DNA of 64,000 nt from positions 1 through 64,000 of the forward strand of contig BPGJ01000002.1 in NCBI GenBank assembly GCA_026002975.1, read 5' to 3'. The DNA comes from Acidimicrobiia bacterium. Its GTDB lineage: Bacteria; Actinomycetota; Acidimicrobiia; Spongiisociales; ZC4RG35. Shown one piece after another: positions 10,994 to 19,681 of this stretch. Each line of letters begins with the position of its first letter. Position 1 is the first letter of the stretch. Both the position numbers and the translations under genes were made by a program. A model generated the notes under the pieces. The model had not been told where the DNA came from, ran no database searches, and worked only from the letters and a program-made list of their open reading frames with translations.

Positions 10994-12550
10994 TCACTCC
11001 CATTCGATGGTGCGCGGGCGGTTTGGAGGAGATGTCGTAGGCGACCCGGTTGATGCCCGCCACCTCGTTGATGACCCGGGACGGCCATGCGCTCCAGCAG
11101 CTCGTAGGGGAGCCGAGCCCAGTCGGCGGTCATGGCGTCCTCGCTGGTCACCGCCCGCAGCACCAGCGGGTGGCGTAGGTCCGCTCGTCGCCCATCACCC
11201 CGACGCGTGCGGATGTCCGGGAGCACCGCGAACGCCTGCCAGATCTCCCGTCTCCAGCCCGGCCCGCCGGATCTCCTCGCGCACGATGGCGTCGGCCCGT
11301 GCGGAGCAGCTCCACCGTTCCGGCGGGTGACCTCCCCGATGATGCGCACCGCCAGTCCCGGGCCGGGGAAGGGCTGGCGCCAGACGATCTCCTCGGGCAG
11401 GCCCAGCTCCTCGCCGAGGCCCGCACCTCGTCTTTGAACAGGCACCGCAGCGGTTCGACCAGCTCGAAGTCCATGTCGGCGGGCAGCCCGCCCACGTTGT
11501 GGTGGCTCTTGATCGTCGCCGCGTTCCGCCGTGCCCGACTCGATCACGTCCGGGTACAGCGTGCCCTGGCACAGGAACCGTGCGTCTCGCACGGTCGGCG
11601 GCGCGTCCTCGAACACCCGATGAAGGTCTCGCCGATGGCTTGCGCTTCTCCTCCGGGTCGGTCACCCCGGCAGGCGCTCGCAAGAAGCGGTCCGCCGCGT
11701 TGACGTGGATGAGCTCGATCTGGAATGACGCCGAAACGTCTCCACCACCTGCTCGGCTCGCCTGCGCGAGCAGGCCGTGTCGACGAACACGCAGGTGAGC
11801 TGGTCGCCGACCGCCTCGGTGCACCAGCGCTGCGGCCACCGCCGAGTCCACCCCTCCCGACAGGCCGCACACCACCTTGCCGGCGCCGACCCTCCGGCGG
11901 ATCGCCGCCACCTGCGGTCTCGATGATCGAGTGCACGGGTCCAGGTCGGTCTGGCAGCCGGCACACGTCGTACAGGAACCGTTTGAGCGACGCTCCCCGC
12001 CCCTGCGGGGTGTGGGCCACCTCGGGGTGGAACTGGACCCCGAACAGTCCGCCGCGTCGGGGTTCTCCATCGCCGCGACCGGCGAGCCGGGGGTGCGGGC
12101 GGTCGGCACTGAACCCGGGTGGTGCCTGCTCGACCCGGTCGTTGTGGCTCATCCACACCGGCTGTCGCGCGACGGCAGGTCCCGGAACAGGATCGACGGG
12201 CCGGTCACCTCGAGGTCGGTCCTGCCCGTATTCGGCCGCTGCCGGTGGCGCCCACCCGACCCCCCAGGAGCTGCTGGGCGATGCAGCTGATGCCCGTAGC
12301 AGATGCCCAGCACCGGTATCCCGAGGGTGAGGATGTCACGGTCGATCAGGTAGGCGTCGTCGGCGTACACCGATGCCGGCCCTCCCGAGAGGATCACCCC
12401 CGACGGGCGACGGTTCCGCACCTCTTCGGCGCTGATGGTACGAGGGACGATCTCGGAGTGGACGTTGGCTTCCCGCACCCGCCGGGCGATGAGCCGGGCG
12501 TATTGGGCGCCCAGGTCGACGACCAGGACGGTGTCGTGGGTGCCGGTCAC
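10994..12550 (-). CDS. guaA: GMP synthase, glutamine-hydrolysing (many frameshifts)
   Basis: GuaA converts XMP to GMP with ATP and glutamine. The amidotransferase domain ([18 protein letters not shown], the nucleophile in GICYGHQ, the histidine in VQFHPEV), the ATP pyrophosphatase P-loop ([14 protein letters not shown]) and the C-terminal dimer domain ([30 protein letters not shown]) are all recognisable but scattered over all three frames. Within the last 330 coding bases alone I locate extra bases near 11012, 11082, 11206, 11251, 11298 and 11317 and a missing base near 11173. Residues between breaks are perfectly typical of the family. The start is GTG 12550, overlapping the guaB3 stop by GTGA; the stop is TGA 10994. 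Either a local error cluster or a very recent pseudogene. Confidence 0.82.
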
Positions 12551-13704
12551 CCCATCCCGACCCGCTGGGAGCGTTGCAGTGCCTTGCCTTCGGTCTGCAG
12601 CGCCGGGGCGATCATCACTTCGGCCTTCTGGAACTCCTTGACGTCGGAGTAGCCACAGGTGGCCATCGACACCCGGAGGGCTCCGAACAGGTTCCTGCGG
12701 CCGTCGTTCTCGTGGGCGGGGCCGACCAGTATCTCCCGCAGCGTTCCCAGCTTGCCCACCTCGATCCTGGCTCCCCGAGGCAGGGTGGGATGGAAGGTAG
12801 CCATACCCCAGTGGAAACCCCGTCCGGGCGCTTCCTCGGCCGCCGCCAGGGGCGAGCCGATCATGACGGCGTCGGCTCCGCAGGCGATCGCCTTGGCTAC
12901 GTCGCCGCCGGTGCGCATCCCTCCGTCGGCGATGACGTGGACGTAGCGTCCGGTCTCGTCCAGGTATCTCATACGGGCGCCGGCGGCGTCGGCGATGGCG
13001 GTGGCCTGGGGCACGCCCACCCCCAGCACCCCTCGGGTGGTGCAGGCCGCCCCCGGGCCGACACCGACCAGGATCCCCACCGCGCCGGTTCGCATCAGAT
13101 GGAGGGCGGTCGAATACGAGGCGCACCCACCGACGATCACCGGCGTCTCGCATTCGGCGATGAACTTCTTGAGGTTGAGCACGTCACCTCGGCTCGAAAC
13201 GTGCTCGGCGGACACGACGGTGCCTTGGATGACAAGGATGTCGAGACCGGCCTCCAGAGCGTAGGGCGAGAGACGCTCCACCCGTTGAGGGGTCAGGCTG
13301 GCGGCGGTCACTATCCCACCGGCCCTCATCTCCTCTATGCGCCGCCCGATCAGCTCGGGTTTGATGGGCTCCTGGTAGATCTCCTGGAGCACCCGGGTCG
13401 CCTTCTCCTTGGGAGCCTCGGCGATCTCCTCGTAGCAGGGGGTCGGGTCCTCGTATCGGGTCCACAACCCCTCCAGGTTGAGCACGGCCAAACCGCCCAG
13501 ACGCCCGATCTCCACCGCGGTGGCGGGGCTGATCGCCGAATCCATGGCGGACCCCATCATGGGGAGTTCGAAGCGGAAGGCGTCGAGTTGCCACGAGATG
13601 TCGACGTCGTCGGGATCCCGGGTCCTCCTGCTGGGCACGATGGCGATGTCGTCGAGCCCGAACGCCTGGCGGGCGCTCTTGCCGATGCCGATGTCGATCT
13701 CCAA
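12547..13704 (-). CDS. guaB3: GuaB3-family IMP dehydrogenase-related protein
   Basis: This 385-residue protein belongs to the GuaB3 branch of the IMP dehydrogenase/GMP reductase superfamily found in Actinobacteria and Cyanobacteria. It has the N-terminus IDIGIGKSARQAFGLDDI, IVPSRRTRDPDDVD, the catalytic cysteine loop GPGAACTTRGVLG, and the phosphate-binding VIADGGMRTGGDVAKAIACG. It lacks CBS domains. Purine interconversion is expected, but the exact reaction (IMP dehydrogenase or GMP reductase) cannot be read from sequence. I chose TTG 13704 because a GGAGAGG site precedes it and the family starts here. It overlaps guaA by four bases, so the two purine genes form one operon. Confidence 0.88.
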   Translation of the reverse strand: MEIDIGIGKSARQAFGLDDIAIVPSRRTRDPDDVDISWQLDAFRFELPMMGSAMDSAISPATAVEIGRLGGLAVLNLEGLWTRYEDPTPCYEEIAEAPKEKATRVLQEIYQEPIKPELIGRRIEEMRAGGIVTAASLTPQRVERLSPYALEAGLDILVIQGTVVSAEHVSSRGDVLNLKKFIAECETPVIVGGCASYSTALHLMRTGAVGILVGVGPGAACTTRGVLGVGVPQATAIADAAGARMRYLDETGRYVHVIADGGMRTGGDVAKAIACGADAVMIGSPLAAAEEAPGRGFHWGMATFHPTLPRGARIEVGKLGTLREILVGPAHENDGRRNLFGALRVSMATCGYSDVKEFQKAEVMIAPALQTEGKALQRSQRVGMG

Positions 13705-13778
13705 CCTCTCCTCCGGATCGGTCGGGCCGAGGCTACCACCCCACCAGGTGGGTCCCTCCCGTTTAGGCTGCCCCCGGC

Positions 13779-14480
13779 ATGCCACGGTGGACGGTCGGCG
13801 ACTTCGTCTGGGTGTTCGTCGGGGGGATCTTCGGGTCCCTCCTGGCGGCGACGTCGGTGTTGTTCACCACCTCGCTGGGGGAAGTCCTCGCCGTCACCCT
13901 GCTCGGACAACAGGCCGGGCACGTGGTGGCGCTGGTGCTGGTGGTGAAACGCCGGGGGGCCTCGATGGGGGACCTGGGATTCGACGTGAGACCCTCCGAC
14001 GGGGTGTTCCTCTTCTTCGGCGTGTTCCTCCAGTTCGCGGTGCAGTTCGCCTTCCTGCCCCTCGCCCGGCTCCTGAGCATCGACGAGTCGCCCCAGACCC
14101 TGACCGAGGTGATCCCGACGGTGGAGGGGCTGGCCTTGAAGACCCTCCTGATGGTGAGCCTCGCCCTGGTCGCACCGGTGTTGGAGGAGATAATGTTTCG
14201 GGGGATCCTCTACAAGGTGGTGGACCAGCGGTGGGGTCCGGGCGCCGCCATCTGGGTCACGTCCCTGGTGTTCTCGCTATTCCACCTGGTAGGGGTGGGA
14301 GGATCCGATCCGCTTCGGGCCGCCGTCCTGGTGATCCCGCTGTTCTTCGTGGTGGGGTTGGTCCTGGCCGTGCAGCGGCGCCGCCACGACCGCCTCGGCC
14401 CGCCCATATTCACCCACGCCGGGTTCAACCTGGTGTCGGCGCTGATCCTCCTGTTCGCCCCCGACCTGGCCGGGCTCTGA
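13779..14480 (+). CDS. CPBP-family intramembrane metalloprotease
   Basis: A 233-residue membrane protein with about seven hydrophobic segments and the three CPBP (Abi/CAAX protease) motifs: EEIMFRG at about residues 131-137, the FHLVG histidine at about 170, and the C-terminal HAGFN. In this family the glutamates and histidines coordinate a metal ion for intramembrane proteolysis; substrates are usually unknown. It diverges from guaB3 and converges on trpS, with only 12 bases between the two stop codons, and looks monocistronic. Confidence 0.85.
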   Translation: MPRWTVGDFVWVFVGGIFGSLLAATSVLFTTSLGEVLAVTLLGQQAGHVVALVLVVKRRGASMGDLGFDVRPSDGVFLFFGVFLQFAVQFAFLPLARLLSIDESPQTLTEVIPTVEGLALKTLLMVSLALVAPVLEEIMFRGILYKVVDQRWGPGAAIWVTSLVFSLFHLVGVGGSDPLRAAVLVIPLFFVVGLVLAVQRRRHDRLGPPIFTHAGFNLVSALILLFAPDLAGL

Positions 14481-14492
14481 ACCGACCCCCGG

Positions 14493-15479
14493 CTAGGACG
14501 CCGAGAGGCCGACCTTCTTCCTGACCGAGATCATCTCCTGTTCGGCCCTCTGGCGGGCGTCCAACGCCCCCTTCTGCAGGACCCGGGCCACCTCGTCGTC
14601 GTCCAGGGCCTTGAACGTCTGCCGGATCGGCGTCAAACCCTCGACGATGGCTTCCGCCACCGCGTCTTTGAAGGCCGCGTATCCGGAGTCGTGATAGGTC
14701 TCGACCAGGTCGTCGATGCTTCGGCCGGTGAAGAACGCCATCAGCTCCAACAGGTTGGAGATCCCCGGCTTCTTCTCCCAGTCGTAGGCGACGTAACGCT
14801 CCGAGTCGGTCACCGCCGAACGCACCTTGCGGCGTATCACGTCCGGCTCGTCGACCAGCAGGATGTACGACGCCGGGTTGGGGTCGCTCTTCGACATCTT
14901 GGAGGTGGGATCCTGCAGCGACATGACCCGGGCGCCGATCTCGGGAGTGATCCGTTCGGGGAGCGGGAACTCCTCCCCGAACCGCGAGTTGAACCGTTCC
15001 ACCAGGTCCCGGGTCAGCTCCAGGTGTTGGGTTTGGTCGTCACCCACCGGCACGTAGTGGACCTTGTGGAGGAGGATGTCGGCGGCCATCAGCACCGGAT
15101 AGGCGAGCAGTCCCAGGTTCTGCCCGGCTTTGTCCTGCTTCTCCTTGTACTGGGTCATCCGCTCGAGCTGGCCGATGGAGGTGATGGTGGACAGGATCCA
15201 GGACAGTTCGGCGTGTTGGGGCACCTGGCTCTGGTAGTAGAGCAGCGACCGCGCCGGGTCGATCCCCACCGCGAGCAGCGACTTGGCGGTGTTGATGCGG
15301 GCCTGGCGAAACGTGTCGGGGTCGTAGGGGACGGTCATGGCGTGGAGATCCACCACGCAGTAGATGCACTCGTAGTCGTCCTGCATGGCGACCCAGTTGC
15401 GGAGGGCACCCACCAGGTTGCCGATGTGGAGATGACCGTTGCCGGTTGGTTGTATGCCGGAGAAGACCCTCTTTCTCAT
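14493..15479 (-). CDS. trpS: Tryptophanyl-tRNA synthetase
   Basis: TrpS charges tRNA-Trp. The 328-residue protein has the class I signatures: the HIGH box as HLHIGN (residues 16-21) after VFSGIQPTGNG, and the KMSKS loop as SKMSKSDPN, with QTQHLELTRDL for the Trp/tRNA pocket. I chose ATG 15479 because AAGGAGA lies six bases upstream; an in-frame ATG 36 bases further upstream would overlap the attenuator U-tract and has no ribosome site. The gene is preceded by a Trp-rich leader peptide and terminator-like hairpin, so expression is probably controlled by charged tRNA-Trp supply. Confidence 0.95.
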   Translation of the reverse strand: MRKRVFSGIQPTGNGHLHIGNLVGALRNWVAMQDDYECIYCVVDLHAMTVPYDPDTFRQARINTAKSLLAVGIDPARSLLYYQSQVPQHAELSWILSTITSIGQLERMTQYKEKQDKAGQNLGLLAYPVLMAADILLHKVHYVPVGDDQTQHLELTRDLVERFNSRFGEEFPLPERITPEIGARVMSLQDPTSKMSKSDPNPASYILLVDEPDVIRRKVRSAVTDSERYVAYDWEKKPGISNLLELMAFFTGRSIDDLVETYHDSGYAAFKDAVAEAIVEGLTPIRQTFKALDDDEVARVLQKGALDARQRAEQEMISVRKKVGLSAS

Positions 15480-15493
15480 GTTCTCTCCTTTAC

Positions 15494-15527
15494 GAAGAAA
15501 CCGCCGGCGCCCCACGGGCCCCGGCGG
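15494..15527 (-). terminator. Attenuator terminator hairpin of the trpS leader
   Basis: Read on the minus strand, the 27 bases at 15527-15501 fold as a seven-base-pair stem (CCGCCGG with CCGGCGG), one mismatch, then GCCC/GGGC around a GTG loop, and are followed by TTTCTTC. It lies between the leader peptide and the trpS ribosome site. The 5' arm of this stem contains CGCCG, which can pair with CGGCG in the segment just after the leader stop codon, a plausible antiterminator. Confidence 0.75.
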
Positions 15528-15551
15528 TGGTGATGTCGCGCCGCGACCCGT

Positions 15552-15590
15552 TCAGGGATTCCACCACCAACGGGTCGACGGCATGGTCAT
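15552..15590 (-). CDS. trpL: Trp leader peptide (MTMPSTRWWWNP)
   Basis: A 12-codon frame from ATG 15590 to TGA 15552 contains three consecutive TGG codons (residues 8-10), the hallmark of a tryptophan attenuation leader. The Trp codons lie in the loop of a perfect nine-base-pair hairpin (CGACCCGTT at 15577-15569 with AACGGGTCG at 15552-15544), the expected pause hairpin. A ribosome stalled on the Trp codons would cover the 5' arm and free the 3' arm for the antiterminator. The -10 box ends only eight bases before the ATG, so the leader is probably translated from a leaderless or nearly leaderless transcript. Too short for normal gene calling. Confidence 0.8.
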   Translation of the reverse strand: MTMPSTRWWWNP

Positions 15591-15598
15591 CGTCCGGA

Positions 15599-15629
15599 AC
15601 TATAACTGGCACCTGGCCGGCCCTCTCAA
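15599..15629 (-). promoter_or_regulatory. Promoter of the trpL-trpS unit
   Basis: On the minus strand TTGAGA (15629-15624) and TATAGT (15604-15599) are separated by 19 bases. Transcription would begin about seven bases downstream, near 15592, almost at the leader ATG (15590). The -35 box overlaps the stop codon of the upstream ABC gene, so trpS is transcribed independently of it. Confidence 0.55.
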
Positions 15630-17387
15630 CCGGAGACCCCGGCGGCCCAGTCGGCGTACATCGACGCGTAGACGCCACCCCGGGCGAGGAGCTCGTGATG
15701 GGACCCCACCTCGACCAGCCGGCCCCGATGGAACACCAGGATCCGGTCGGCGGCCTCGGCGGTGGAGAGCCGATGCGCCACGGTGATGGAGGTCCGACCG
15801 GCGATAAGCCGGTCGATGGCCCGTCTGAGATCCACCTCGAGGGCGGGATCCACCGCAGAGGTGGCCTCGTCCATGACCAGGAGATCCGGTTGGGCCAGCC
15901 ACATCCTGACCAGGGCCACCAGCTGCCGCTCTCCAACCGAGAGTTGGGATCCACGCTCACCCACCTGGGTGTCCAACCCGTCGGGTAGGGAGTCGAGCCA
16001 CTCGTCGAGACCCAGGTCGGAGAACGCCTCCCGGAGCTGGGCGTCGTCGGCGTCGGGCCGGCCGTAACGGACGTTGTCCCTCAGAGTCGCGTCGAACAGG
16101 AAGCCCTCCTGGGGGACGAACCCCACCCGGGACCGGAGGGGACCGGTGAGCCACCTGGTCGAGGGGCACACCCCCCACCATCACCCGTCCACGGCTGGGG
16201 TCCATCAGGCGCACCACAAGCTTGGCGAAGGTGGTCTTCCCCGAACCCGTTTCACCCACCACCGCGACCCGCTCCCCGGCGGGGATACGAACCCGGACGT
16301 CCTCCAACGCCCAGCGTTCGGCTCCCGGGTAGCGAAACCAGAGATCCTCCACAGCCAGGTCGAGTGCTCCCAGGGGGAGCTCCCGCCCCGGGTCGGGGTA
16401 GGGCAGATCGAGGGGGGTCTCCAGCACCTCGAGTACCCGCCTCACCCCTGCAGCCGCGGCCTGGGCGGTGTCCAGGGTCTCGACCAGGGTCTGGACCGGC
16501 TGCACCAGCAGATTGACCAGGAACAGGAAGGCGAGCAGTCCTCCCGTGGTCATCCCCAGGTCAGGTCCGAGGAGAACCCCGGCGGCCACCACCCCGGCGG
16601 TGAGGAGACCGGCGAACAGCTCGGCCGACGAGAACAGGATCGAACCCAACGTGAAGGTACGGAACTCGGCGGCGAACTGACGGTCGACCGCCTCCCGAAC
16701 CCGGTGCAGGGTGGGGCCCTCCACCCCGTAGGCCCGGATCACCGGCAACCCCGAGATCGACTCACCCACCGCCGACATCGAGTCGGCGACCCGCCTCCTC
16801 ACCGCATCGTGGGCCCGGGCCAGGATCCGTTGGAACCAGAACAGCATCAAACCGTAGACGGTGACCCCGGCGACGACCAGGAGGGCGAGCTGCCACCGGT
16901 ACGCCATCATCGCCGCGACCGCCAACACCACCTGGGAGGCGCCGACCAGCATCGCCATGCCGCCCCACTCCATGAAGTCCTGGATCCGGTACACGTCTGA
17001 GGTGACCCGAGCTACCAGGGCTCCTCTCCGCTCCGACTCGAGGTGGAGGGCGGACAGGCGGTGGAGGTGGCGGAACACCATGACCCGCAAGTCGGACAGA
17101 CCTTCGGCGGAAGCTCGGGCCAGCCGGAAGGTCGACTGGCGCCGAGCCACGGTGGCGAGTCCCATGGCCGCCAGGGCGATTCCCGACTTGACGGCCACGC
17201 CCCCAAGGTCGACGCCGTCCTCCGCCAGGATCTCGGTGTCGACGATCAGCTGGACGATCACCGGGATGGCGATCTGGAGGGCGGTCCCCACGAACGCCAA
17301 CCCGACGGTGACGATCAACCCGCGCCGCAGCGAAGGGACCCTCTGGAGCAGGCGGGTCAAGGCGGTGCGGGTGGCCAGCGGCTTCAT
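15626..17387 (-). CDS. ABC exporter half-transporter B (non-canonical signature, one frameshift)
   Basis: A type IV ABC exporter subunit of about 586 residues: six membrane segments in the first 310 residues, then a nucleotide-binding domain. Walker A is GETGSGKTT, the Q-loop VPQEG, Walker B VMDEATSAVD, H-loop VAHRLST. The signature is LSVGERQ instead of LSGGQ. Together with the degenerate Walker B and H-loop of the partner gene this is the usual pattern of a heterodimer with one catalytic and one degenerate ATP site. An extra base near 16150 separates PLDQV from LRSRVGFVPQE. The ATG overlaps the partner's stop (ATGA). Substrate unknown; drugs, lipids or peptides are typical. Confidence 0.86.
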
Positions 17388-19159
17388 CCGCCCACCTCGT
17401 AGGCCCGGACCAGCCGGGCGTAACCCGGCACCCGGAACAGCAGGTCGTCGTGGCTGCCCCGGGCCACCACCTTGCCGTCCTCCAGGTAGACGACCTCGTC
17501 GGCGAGAGCGATCGACGACCTCCGGTAGGCGACGATCACCATGGTGGTGGGCCGGTCGGCTCGTTTCAGTCCTCCCAGGATGCGGGCCTCCACCGAAGGG
17601 TCGACCGCCGAGGTGGCGTCGTCGAGGATGAGCAGGCGGGGTCGCCGCACCAACGCCCGGGCCAAGGCGATACGTTGCCGCTGCCCACCCGAGAGGGCCA
17701 CCCCCCGCTCACCTACCCGGGTGTCGTATCCGTCGGGCAGCTCGACGATGAACTCGTGGGCTCCGGCCAGGCGGGCCGCCTGTTCCACCTCTTCGTCGGT
17801 GACGTCGAGACCGAAGGCGATGTTGCCCCGCACCGTGTCGTCGAACAGGAACACGTCCTGGCCCACCAACGCCACCTCTCTGGCCAGCGCCGAGCGGTCC
17901 AGACTCCGCAGGTCGCGCCCGTCGAGGACGATCCGTCCCGACACCGGATCCCACAGGCGAGCCAGCAACGAAGCAAAGGTGCTCTTGCCGGATCCGGTGG
18001 GGCCCACCACGGCCAGGGTGGTTCCCGGCGGTACCTCCACGTCGATTCCGTCGAGGACCGGGATCCCCTCTTCGTATCCGAACACCACCTCCTCGGATCG
18101 AACCTGGGCGCCTTCCTCCGTCCCGGGGGTCCCCTCCGACCCGTAGGTGACCTCTTCGGAGATGGACAACACCCCTTCGACCCTCCGCCAGGCGGCCAGA
18201 CTGGCCGCCACCTCCCAGAGGACGTATCCGATGAGGCGCAGCGGGAACGCCGCCAGGGCCAGCAGGTAGGACACGGTAACCAGATCCCCGGCGGTCACCT
18301 GTCCGGCCTGGACCCGGACCGCACCCACGAACAGCACCACGACCGTCGTCACCGCGGGGATCGCCTCCACCACGGCGTCGTAGAACGTGAACGCCCGAGC
18401 CACGTCGACCAGCCGGTCCCTGAGACGTTCCGACGCTCGACGGAAACGCTCCACCTCCAGGGTCTCCCGGCCGAGCGCCTTGACGGTGAGAGCACCGTCG
18501 ATCGACTCGTGCGCCACCGCCGAGGTCACCCCCCGGAGCTGCTGCACCTCCTGGAACGCCTCGAAGGTTCGCCAGGCTCCGGTGATGTCGATCGCCACCT
18601 TGCTCACCAAACCGACCAGGGTCACCAACCCCAGGAAAGGATCGATGGCCGTCACCACGCCCACCGCCGCGACCAGCAGCAGGAACGCACCGGTGGCGAA
18701 AGGAAGGGGACCCAGCACGTAGGTGGACTGGGCGGCGTCGGAGTCGCTCACCGCCAAAAGGTCGCCGGTGGATTGGCGCCGGAACCACCGCAACTCGAGG
18801 GTGAGGAGATGCTCGACCAGACGGGTACGTACGTCCGCCTGGCTGCGTCCCTGCATCCAGGTGGCTCCGGTTCGTCGGACGACGATGCCCGCCGACTTCC
18901 ACACTGCGATACCCACCAGCGTCCAAACCGCCGGAGCCAGGCGACCCTCCGACGGCTCGCCGAGGGTCAAGACCGGCACGATCAGCCGGTCGGTCACCCA
19001 ACCCACCACCATCGCCGAGGCGACGATGGCAGCCGCGAAGTTGGCCGACCCGAACACCGCCAAACCGAACGACACGGGGTGGGCGCGCACGAACCGGGCC
19101 ACCAGCGCGGCGCCGTCGAACAGAATGGAACGGAGGGAGGGTCGATCCACCTCGGGCAT
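17384..19159 (-). CDS. ABC exporter half-transporter A (degenerate ATP site)
   Basis: A 591-residue exporter half with about six membrane helices and an ATPase domain: Walker A GPTGSGKST, Q-loop VGQDVF, canonical signature LSGGQRQR. The Walker B reads LLILDDATS (Asp in place of the catalytic Glu) and the H-loop has Tyr (VAYRRSS) instead of His. These are the marks of the non-hydrolysing half of a heterodimeric exporter, complementary to the next gene. I chose ATG 19159 because the in-frame upstream stretch has no family similarity. A strong hairpin ends six bases before this ATG and contains the only ribosome-site-like sequence. Confidence 0.87.
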   Translation of the reverse strand: MPEVDRPSLRSILFDGAALVARFVRAHPVSFGLAVFGSANFAAAIVASAMVVGWVTDRLIVPVLTLGEPSEGRLAPAVWTLVGIAVWKSAGIVVRRTGATWMQGRSQADVRTRLVEHLLTLELRWFRRQSTGDLLAVSDSDAAQSTYVLGPLPFATGAFLLLVAAVGVVTAIDPFLGLVTLVGLVSKVAIDITGAWRTFEAFQEVQQLRGVTSAVAHESIDGALTVKALGRETLEVERFRRASERLRDRLVDVARAFTFYDAVVEAIPAVTTVVVLFVGAVRVQAGQVTAGDLVTVSYLLALAAFPLRLIGYVLWEVAASLAAWRRVEGVLSISEEVTYGSEGTPGTEEGAQVRSEEVVFGYEEGIPVLDGIDVEVPPGTTLAVVGPTGSGKSTFASLLARLWDPVSGRIVLDGRDLRSLDRSALAREVALVGQDVFLFDDTVRGNIAFGLDVTDEEVEQAARLAGAHEFIVELPDGYDTRVGERGVALSGGQRQRIALARALVRRPRLLILDDATSAVDPSVEARILGGLKRADRPTTMVIVAYRRSSIALADEVVYLEDGKVVARGSHDDLLFRVPGYARLVRAYEVGG

Positions 19160-19165
19160 GCTACG

Positions 19166-19187
19166 ACCTCGGGGAAAACCCCGAGGT
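19166..19187. promoter_or_regulatory. Perfect inverted repeat at the ABC exporter start
   Basis: ACCTCGGGG and CCCCGAGGT form a nine-base-pair perfect inverted repeat around AAAA (UUUU on the exporter mRNA). On the minus strand its 3' arm contains GAGG eight bases before ATG 19159 and there is no other ribosome site, so the folded hairpin would hide it. There is no T-run on either side, so it is not an intrinsic terminator. It could also be a DNA operator in the divergent intergenic region. Confidence 0.65.
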
Positions 19188-19243
19188 GCGGTTCCGGGAG
19201 GTCCCCGATTGCCAGTCGGGTGGCCGGGAGTCATAGTGGGCCC

Positions 19244-19681
19244 ATGAGAGACAGAACGTTGCAGCTCCTGGTGGGCGGAACCCTGCTCCTGGTCGTGGTC
19301 TCGGGGGTGGTGGTGGCCACCAGACGCCAACCCGTCGAGTTCGACCCCGGGTCGCCGGAAGGCACGGTTCAGGAGTTCGTCGAGGCGGTCCTGGAGGGCG
19401 ACGTCGACCGGGCCGAAGAGCTGGCGACCCAACCCCTGTGCGACTTCGGCTTCGACCCCTTCGTGAGGGAGGACTTCCAGATCAGCTTGATCGACTCCGA
19501 GATCCGGGGGGACCGGGCCGAGGTGCGGGTCCTGATCACCACCTTCGGCGGGGAGTCGCCTTTCGAACGCTACGAATCGTCGTACGAGGACCGGTTCCTG
19601 CTGGTCAGGGTGGACGGCGACTGGAAGGTCGACAGCTCACCGTGGCCGTTCGGCCTGTGTCCGGAGGAGAACACACCATGA
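19244..19681 (+). CDS. Small membrane-anchored NTF2-like protein
   Basis: A 145-residue protein with one N-terminal membrane helix (about residues 6-25) and an extracytoplasmic domain whose pattern (GTVQEFVEAVLEGDVDRAEEL near the start, VDGDWKVDSS near the end) suggests an NTF2-like or lumazine-binding-like fold. No catalytic residues are evident and I cannot name a function. It overlaps the next gene by ATGA, so it probably works with that large membrane protein. It diverges from the ABC exporter, 84 bases away. Confidence 0.7.
   Translation: MRDRTLQLLVGGTLLLVVVSGVVVATRRQPVEFDPGSPEGTVQEFVEAVLEGDVDRAEELATQPLCDFGFDPFVREDFQISLIDSEIRGDRAEVRVLITTFGGESPFERYESSYEDRFLLVRVDGDWKVDSSPWPFGLCPEENTP

Noticed and set aside
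10994-12550. guaA as an ordinary old pseudogene
   Set aside because: Between indels the protein sequence is fully conserved, including all catalytic residues, which old decay would not leave.
15480-15620. T-box riboswitch upstream of trpS
   Set aside because: The conserved T-box core and a specifier loop are not present; a leader peptide with three Trp codons explains the region better.
19166-19187. Intrinsic bidirectional terminator
   Set aside because: The stem is strong but no T-run follows on either strand, and it lies between divergent, not convergent, genes.
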